From NCBI GenBank assembly GCA_001798565.1, contig MGSR01000138.1:10925-15965 (forward strand): a stretch of 5,041 bases of DNA. The letters run 5' to 3'. The notes beneath the pieces were generated by a model. That model saw only the letters and a list, made by a program, of their open reading frames with translations. It was not told the DNA's origin and searched no databases. This document shows positions 1-5,041 of the stretch, in pieces. Origin of the DNA: Deltaproteobacteria bacterium RIFCSPLOWO2_12_FULL_60_16. Its GTDB lineage: Bacteria; Desulfobacterota; Binatia; UBA9968. How positions within the stretch are numbered: position 1 is the first letter of the stretch; every line of letters begins with the position of its first letter. The position numbers were made by a program, and so were the translations under genes.

Positions 1-2
1 GT

Positions 3-854
3 TACGGTACCGTTCGTTTGGATCAACTCCGCGAGGCCGTTACCGACAAGACCGTTCTCATCTCGGTTATGGCGGCCAATAACGAGATTGGAACCGTCCA
101 GCCGATCCGCGAGATCGGACAGCTGGCCAAGGAGAAGGGCGTCGTCTACCACTGCGACGCGACTCAAGGGGTCGGCAAGATTCCCATGAGCGTCGAGGAG
201 ATGGGCATCGATCTGCTTTCTTTGTCGGGGCATAAAATTTACGGTCCCAAAGGGGTCGGCGCTTTATACGTCCGCTCCAAGAGGCCGAAGGTTCGTGTGA
301 GCCCGATCATCGACGGCGGCGGCCATGAGCGGGGCATGCGCTCCGGCACGCTCAATGTCCCGGGCATCGTGGGATTGGGCAAGGCTTGCCAGATCTCCAT
401 GCACGAGCTGACGCGGGAGGCGGCGCGCCTGACTGAGCTGCGCGCGAGACTCAAGGATGGGATCTTCGGGCAACTGGACGAAGTCTATGTCAACGGCCAC
501 CCCACGGAGCGCCTTCCGGGAAATCTCAACGTCAGCTTCGCCCACATGGAGGGCGAATCGCTGATGATGGCGCTTAAAGAGATCGCGGTCTCCTCGGGCT
601 CCGCCTGTACGTCCGCCGCGCTCGAGCCGTCCTATGTCCTTCGCGCTCTGGGAATTCCGGAGGAGCTGGCCCACACCTCGATCCGTTTCGGTCTGGGACG
701 CTTCAACACCGAAGAGGAGGTGGATTACGCGATCCGACGGGTGGTCGAAGAGGTAACCCGCCTGCGCGCTCTCTCCCCGCGCTGCTCCGGGGTCAAGGCA
801 GACATGCGCAAGGGGGAGCAAGGCGAGATCAAGGCGCAGGGCAGGATTTCCTAG
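3..854 (+). CDS. iscS: IscS-type cysteine desulfurase, 5'-truncated by window edge
   Basis: PLP-dependent enzyme of the class V aminotransferase fold that removes sulfur from L-cysteine, giving alanine and an enzyme-bound persulfide for cytosolic Fe-S cluster assembly. The reading frame is open from base 3, and the TTG at 18 is an internal Leu codon (context YGTVRLDQL), so the gene starts left of the window. Set against E. coli IscS, about 125-130 N-terminal residues are missing. Visible signatures are [12 protein letters not shown], the PLP lysine in [19 protein letters not shown] (Lys codon 234-236), [12 protein letters not shown], and the active-site loop [21 protein letters not shown] (Cys codon 606-608). 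The 124-residue Lys-Cys spacing is close to the 122 in E. coli Isc[15 protein letters not shown] and [14 protein letters not shown] favour IscS over NifS. The tail after LSP (from about 774) does not resemble the E. coli IscS C-terminus that contacts IscU. An A-type carrier gene follows after 27 bases. Confidence 0.95.
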   Translation, partial: YGTVRLDQLREAVTDKTVLISVMAANNEIGTVQPIREIGQLAKEKGVVYHCDATQGVGKIPMSVEEMGIDLLSLSGHKIYGPKGVGALYVRSKRPKVRVSPIIDGGGHERGMRSGTLNVPGIVGLGKACQISMHELTREAARLTELRARLKDGIFGQLDEVYVNGHPTERLPGNLNVSFAHMEGESLMMALKEIAVSSGSACTSAALEPSYVLRALGIPEELAHTSIRFGLGRFNTEEEVDYAIRRVVEEVTRLRALSPRCSGVKADMRKGEQGEIKAQGRIS

Positions 855-866
855 CCCGGCCTGCAC

Positions 867-873
867 GGGAGGT
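867..873 (+). promoter_or_regulatory. Ribosome binding site of the A-type carrier gene
   Basis: GGGAGGT lies 8 bases before the ATG at 882. It is a strong Shine-Dalgarno match that fixes this start. Confidence 0.8.
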
Positions 874-881
874 AGATCATC

Positions 882-1208
882 ATGGCAGCAGTCAGCATTA
901 CCGATCGGGCCGCTAAGAGAATCAAGGAGATCCTCGCGGCTGAAAACCGGGACGGGCAGGGATTGCGTCTTAAGGTCGTGGGCGGGGGCTGCTCGGGTCT
1001 GCAGTACAAGGTGGATTTCGATATGGAGAAGGCCGGGGATCGGATCTTTGAGAAGGAGGGGGCGAGGGTGCTGGTGGATATGAAGAGCCTTCTCTACCTG
1101 ACCGGCACCGAGCTCGACTACAAAGAGGGGCTGATGGAATCAGGGTTTGTTTTTCAGAACCCGAACGTGAAGCGCGCCTGCGGTTGCGGCGCCTCCTTTA
1201 CGGTTTAG
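882..1208 (+). CDS. iscA: A-type Fe-S carrier / cluster insertion protein (IscA/ErpA/SufA family)
   Basis: A 108-residue HesB/IscA-family protein, the usual length for the family. A-type proteins bind iron or a [2Fe-2S]/[4Fe-4S] cluster through three conserved cysteines and pass clusters from the scaffold to apo-enzymes in the cytoplasm. All three are present: Cys37 in [11 protein letters not shown], and Cys100 and Cys102 in the C-terminal [11 protein letters not shown]. The family motif [22 protein letters not shown] spans about residues 74-95. GGGCSGLQY and DYxEGL look more like ErpA or generic A-type proteins than E. coli IscA (TSGCSGMAY), so the exact subtype (erpA, iscA or sufA) is open and the symbol is only a family label. 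It sits between a desulfurase and a SufB scaffold gene, which fits a cluster-delivery role. No key residue is missing. Confidence 0.95.
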   Translation: MAAVSITDRAAKRIKEILAAENRDGQGLRLKVVGGGCSGLQYKVDFDMEKAGDRIFEKEGARVLVDMKSLLYLTGTELDYKEGLMESGFVFQNPNVKRACGCGASFTV

Positions 1209-1237
1209 CCGAGGCCGGTAGTAGCGCGAGGCGAGAG

Positions 1238-1248
1238 AAGAGGAAAGG
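1238..1248 (+). promoter_or_regulatory. Ribosome binding site of sufB
   Basis: The purine-rich stretch AAGAGGAAAGG ends 7 bases before the ATG at 1256. It supports that ATG over the in-frame upstream ATG at 1184, which lies inside the 3' end of the A-type carrier gene and would add 24 residues with no resemblance to SufB. Confidence 0.65.
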
Positions 1249-1255
1249 CAAAACC

Positions 1256-2712
<1,457 letters not shown>

Positions 2713-2713
<1 letters not shown>

Positions 2714-3939
2714 TGGACCCTGTGATCTACTTCGATAACAACGCCACCACTCGGCTGGCGCCGGAGGCGCTGGAGGCGATGGGGCCTTACCTGGCGGAGC
2801 TCTACGGCAACCCGTCGAGCATCCATCGCTTCGGTAGCCAGGTCGGCCGGGCGATCCAGCAGGCCAGAGAGGAGACGGCGGCTCTCTTGGGGGCGGCGGA
2901 TCCGGTCGAGGTGATCTTCACGAGCTGCGGGACCGAGGCGGACAACGCGGCGATTCGGGGAATCCTGGAGGCCCGTCCCGGCAAGCGCCATATCGTAACC
3001 ACCCAGGTCGAGCACCCGGCGGTGCTGGCCCTTTGCCAGCATCTGGAAAAGAAGGGTTACCGGGTTCCCTGGCTAGGGGTGGACGGTGAGGGGATGCTCG
3101 ATCTCGATGAGTTGAGGGATGCGCTGACGGAAGAGACGGCGCTGGTCTCGATCATGTATGCGAACAACGAAACCGGGGTGATCTTTCCGATCGAGGCGAT
3201 CGGCGAGATCGTCAAGGCAAAAGGGATCCCTGTGCATGTGGATGCCGTGCAGGTGGCGGGAAAAATTCCTTTGGATCTCAAGAAAAGCGCGGTCGATCTC
3301 CTGACGATCTCGGCGCATAAGTTTCACGGCCCCAAGGGTGTGGGCGCCCTCTACGTCAGGAGGGGGATCACCTTTCGTCCCTTCATCATCGGCGGCCATC
3401 AGGAGCGCAATCGCAGGGGCGGAACCGAAAACGTCGCCGGCATCGTGGGGATGGGCAAGGCCGCTGATATCGCCGTCAAGCATCTGGGGGAAGAGGGGAA
3501 AAAGGTGCGGGCGCTGCGGGATCAGCTGGAGCAGTCGCTGCTTGCCGCCTGTCCGAGCTGCCGGGTGAACGGCGATCGGGAAAAACGCATCCCGAATACA
3601 CTGAACGTGAGTTGCAAATTTCTCGAAGGGGAAGCGGTGCTCGTTTTGCTGGACCAGCACGGCATTTGCGCCTCGACCGGGTCCGCCTGCACGGCGGGCT
3701 CGGCGGAACCCTCCCATGTGCTGCGCGCCATGGGGGTGGAGCCGGACTGGATTCAAGGGGCCATACGCTTCAGCTTGAGCCGTTATAACACCGAGGAAGA
3801 GGTTCGTTTTGCCGCTGACAAGGTGCCCTCGATCGTTGAGCGGCTCCAGGGTCTTTCTGCCTTGGGGAAGCTCGCCGGCGGGCCAGAGGCCCTCCGCAGC
3901 GACTCCATGGCAAGAGAGAGGGTCAGGGCAAGGAGGTAA
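2713..3939 (+). CDS. nifS: NifS-type cysteine desulfurase
   Basis: A complete 408-residue PLP-dependent cysteine desulfurase supplying sulfur for Fe-S assembly. Features in order: N-terminal YFDNNATTRLAPEAL (6-20), GNPSSIHRFG (32-41), PLP-phosphate loop TSCGTEADNAAIRG (70-83), His101 in QVEHPAV stacking on the PLP ring, DAVQVAGK (177-184), the PLP Schiff-base lysine Lys203 in [19 protein letters not shown], and the persulfide cysteine Cys326 in CASTGSACTAGSAEPSHVLRAMG. These numbers are almost those of Azotobacter vinelandii NifS (Lys202, Cys325). The ACTAGSxEPSHVLRAM loop is NifS-like, unlike the IscS-like paralogue at the window start. The ATG at 2713 overlaps the sufB stop by one base (TAATG), implying translational coupling. 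GGAGG at 2695-2699 is 13 bases away, rather far. About 25 C-terminal residues (LSALGKLAGG onward) form a basic tail of no recognised motif. A role in nitrogenase is not implied, as no nif genes are seen here; a housekeeping or SufB-dedicated role is equally likely. Confidence 0.95.
3931..3936 (+). promoter_or_regulatory. Ribosome binding site of the Rrf2 regulator gene
   Basis: A perfect AGGAGG lies inside the last codons of the NifS-type gene, 7 bases before the ATG at 3944. It selects this ATG over the in-frame ATG at 3953, which would be 16 bases away, and over starts further upstream that overlap the NifS-type gene. Confidence 0.85.
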
Positions 3940-3943
3940 AATT

Positions 3944-4399
3944 ATGGGTGTCATGCAGATCCCTCGACGGGTGGATTATGCCTTGCGCGCCGCAATCTAT
4001 CTTTCCCACCAGGATCCGGAGCGGAGCTGCTCCCTGGCGGAGATCGCGCGCCATCAAGGGGTGCCGCGGAAGTTTCTCGAGAAGATCATCCAGAATCTGA
4101 TTCGCGGCGGGCTGGTCAAATCGAAGAGGGGTCCGGACGGAGGCTACGCCCTGGCGCGGTCGCCGGGCGAAATTTCCTTCCAGAATGTCATCGAGGCGCT
4201 GGAGGGCCCGATCGCCGTCAATGTCTGCATGAGCCAGCATTTGAGCTGCGATCACCTGCCGCGCTGCACCATGTTGGGGGTCTGGAACGAGATCCAGCGC
4301 AAGGTGGTCGATGTGTTCGCGCGCACGACCTTGGCGGATTTGCAGAGGTCCCCTTGTCAGGCGCTGGCGAGCTCCTCTTCTCTCTCGAGTGCGGCATGA
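3944..4399 (+). CDS. Rrf2-family transcriptional regulator, likely Fe-S-sensing (IscR/NsrR/RirA-like)
   Basis: A 151-residue Rrf2-family DNA-binding protein. The start MGVMQIPRRVDYALRAAIYL is typical of the family. A winged helix-turn-helix follows: LAEIARHQGVPRKFLEKIIQNL (31-52), then the wing KSKRGPDGGYALAR (59-72). The sensor part has Cys95, Cys102 and Cys108, followed by the family-typical LGVWNEIQRKVVDVFARTTLADL. Three such cysteines bind a [2Fe-2S] or [4Fe-4S] cluster in IscR, NsrR and RirA, making binding respond to cluster supply, iron, NO or oxidative stress. The spacing is C-x6-C-x5-C, against C-x5-C-x5-C in E. coli IscR, and the IscR His ligand three residues after the last Cys is replaced by Leu111. 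The gene follows the NifS-type gene by 4 bases, so it is probably co-transcribed and autoregulates the unit. The operator would be upstream of the window. I cannot choose among IscR, NsrR and RirA roles, so no symbol is given. Confidence 0.93.
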   Translation: MGVMQIPRRVDYALRAAIYLSHQDPERSCSLAEIARHQGVPRKFLEKIIQNLIRGGLVKSKRGPDGGYALARSPGEISFQNVIEALEGPIAVNVCMSQHLSCDHLPRCTMLGVWNEIQRKVVDVFARTTLADLQRSPCQALASSSSLSSAA

Positions 4400-4447
4400 A
4401 TGGAATGGCGCCCAGGAACGTCTAACTGCATGCAGGCCGCACCCGAT

Positions 4448-4457
4448 AGGGAGGTGG
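4448..4457 (+). promoter_or_regulatory. Ribosome binding site of the last gene
   Basis: AGGGAGGTGG ends 4 bases before the ATG at 4462, with the GGAGG core 7 bases away. It is a strong site supporting both the start and the reality of this uncharacterised gene. Confidence 0.8.
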
Positions 4458-4461
4458 TTTT

Positions 4462-4920
4462 ATGAGCTATGAGACAGGGCTCAGCATAGAGGAAAAGGTG
4501 GCCTCTCTGTTTCAGCCGGACACGCTGTTGCCGGATCAGTATCTTGAGACTTTTCGGCGCAAGGCGCCGTTAGAGCCGGAGAGAAGGCTGATGCTGGCGG
4601 TGTTGGAAGACGCCATCGCGTGCTTTCAGAAGTATCTCTTTGCCCGGGACGGCAAGGGCAGGACCATGTTCCGCGACGCGGAGGATTGGATCCTCGAAGG
4701 AGGCAGCAATTGGCTGTTTTGCTTCGAGAACATCTGCGAGGTGCTGGGGATGAATCCCGGCTATGTGCGGCAGGGGCTGCTCCGTTGGAAGGAGAAGCAG
4801 ATCGCGGAACGGCCCACGGCGAAAATCTATCGCTTGACTCCCAGGGGACAGAAGCGCGGGGGCGGTGTTGCGGTGACGGCGCGCGCGGGACAGAGATTGC
4901 TCAAGGCGGCCGGTCGCTAG
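4462..4920 (+). CDS. Uncharacterised 152-residue protein with a helix-turn-helix-like segment
   Basis: I do not recognise a named family. The protein is soluble-looking: no signal peptide and no membrane segment. Residues 40-60 (ERRLMLAVLEDAIACFQKYL) should form an amphipathic helix. Then comes ARDGKGRTMFRDAEDWILEGG (61-81), and FCFENICEVLGMNPGYVRQG (86-105) continuing into LLRWKEKQ. The last part reads like a helix-turn-helix: helix 88-95, Gly96 in the turn, second helix about 99-110. It is followed by a basic C-terminal third (Arg/Lys/Gly-rich, about 108-152). Cysteines at 54, 87 and 92 do not form an obvious metal site. From memory, similar ACFQKYxFARD / WxFxFENICEVLG proteins occur as hypotheticals in environmental bacteria; this is not verified. 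It lies 62 bases after the Rrf2 gene and just before the terminator, so it is likely the last gene of the unit. A DNA-binding or accessory regulatory role is an inference. Its strong Shine-Dalgarno site and codon use like its neighbours support a real gene. Confidence 0.85.
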   Translation: MSYETGLSIEEKVASLFQPDTLLPDQYLETFRRKAPLEPERRLMLAVLEDAIACFQKYLFARDGKGRTMFRDAEDWILEGGSNWLFCFENICEVLGMNPGYVRQGLLRWKEKQIAERPTAKIYRLTPRGQKRGGGVAVTARAGQRLLKAAGR

Positions 4921-4944
4921 TTTTCCTTAATTTTGTCGCGCCGT

Positions 4945-4980
4945 GAAGGGCGGCGGGCTCTCCCCGCCGCCCTTCTATTT
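4945..4980 (+). terminator. Intrinsic-type terminator hairpin ending the Fe-S unit
   Basis: A perfect 13-bp GC-rich stem (left arm 4945-4957 GAAGGGCGGCGGG, right arm 4963-4975) with a 5-base loop CTCTC begins 24 bases after the last stop codon. The following T-tract is weak (TATTT, 4976-4980), so termination may be partly imperfect or factor-assisted. The stem is symmetric, and A/T-rich sequence also lies on the left (4921-4934), but the only gene visible ending here is on the + strand. Confidence 0.85.
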
Positions 4981-4992
4981 GACCCCGGTCCC

Positions 4993-5022
4993 TTGGCGAT
5001 TTCGACGAAAAGAGTGTATAAA
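4993..5022 (+). promoter_or_regulatory. Possible sigma70-type promoter for a gene right of the window
   Basis: TTGGCG (4993-4998) and TATAAA (5017-5022) are separated by 18 bases, and both resemble -35 and -10 boxes (TTGACA, TATAAT). They lie directly after the terminator and point towards the right edge, where a new unit would start. Support is by eye only, and no start codon is visible within the remaining 19 bases. Confidence 0.45.
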
Positions 5023-5033
5023 AAGTTTTACAC
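5014..5033. promoter_or_regulatory. Imperfect palindrome overlapping the possible -10 box (operator candidate)
   Basis: GTGTATAAAAAGTTTTACAC is a 20-base inverted repeat with perfect 5-base outer arms (GTGTA/TACAC), two more inner pairs, and mismatches at one inner position and at the centre. It covers the candidate -10 element, where a bound repressor would block RNA polymerase. The regulator cannot be named from this. The form TGTATA-N6-TTTACA is one base from the TyrR box TGTAAA-N6-TTTACA, which may be chance. Confidence 0.35.
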
Positions 5034-5041
5034 GGAGCGCG

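Noticed and set aside
264..866. 200-codon minus-strand open frame opposite the IscS-type gene
   Set aside because: The sense strand encodes an unmistakable cysteine desulfurase. The antisense product has no conserved pattern.
1184..1255. In-frame 24-residue N-terminal extension of SufB starting at ATG 1184
   Set aside because: It overlaps the A-type carrier C-terminus, lacks a Shine-Dalgarno site and does not look like SufB. ATG 1256 has a suitable site and gives a normal length.
1209..1255. The 47-base gap before sufB as a possible regulatory RNA or internal promoter
   Set aside because: I see only a purine-rich leader with a Shine-Dalgarno site. There is no stable hairpin with a T-tract and no convincing -35/-10 pair.
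3073..3954. 293-codon minus-strand open frame opposite the NifS-type gene
   Set aside because: It mirrors a gene with all catalytic motifs intact. There is no Shine-Dalgarno site or family resemblance in the antisense product.
4426..4435. CTGCATGCAG, a perfect 10-base palindrome between the Rrf2 gene and the last gene
   Set aside because: It is short and does not extend further. With no nearby promoter-like boxes it is compatible with chance, though it is the only symmetric site in that 62-base gap.

Overview
The window carries one compact, same-strand (+) iron-sulfur (Fe-S) cluster assembly locus. In order: the 3' part of an IscS-type cysteine desulfurase (cut by the left edge), an A-type Fe-S carrier (IscA/ErpA family), a complete SufB scaffold subunit, a complete NifS-type cysteine desulfurase, an Rrf2-family regulator with three Fe-S-ligand-type cysteines, and a 152-residue protein I cannot assign to a named family. 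A strong hairpin terminator follows the last gene. The right edge holds a possible promoter and operator for a gene beyond the window.

Gaps between genes are 27, 47, -1 (a TAATG stop/start overlap), 4 and 62 bases, with no internal terminator visible. The genes therefore look like one transcription unit whose promoter and first gene(s) lie left of the window. The unit probably ends at the hairpin at 4945-4980. No tRNA, rRNA, CRISPR array, insertion sequence or obvious repeat is visible, and no stretch above 300 bases lacks a gene.

Functional reading: the two PLP-dependent desulfurases would release sulfur from cysteine as a persulfide. SufB would be the scaffold where the cluster is built. 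The A-type protein would carry iron or clusters to targets. The Rrf2 protein would sense cluster status or stress and control the unit. The mix is notable because it draws on three textbook systems (ISC-like IscS, SUF-like SufB, NIF-like NifS). Within the window there is no SufC ATPase, no SufD, no SufE/SufU, and no IscU/NifU scaffold; these may lie upstream or elsewhere in the genome.

Organism: a GC-rich bacterium, judged by eye from strongly G/C-biased third positions and Shine-Dalgarno sites such as AGGAGG and GGGAGGT. The mixed Fe-S locus and the style of the last protein suggest an environmental lineage such as Desulfobacterota-like, Nitrospirota-like or Methylomirabilota-like bacteria. 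That placement is an impression from memory, not a demonstrated assignment.
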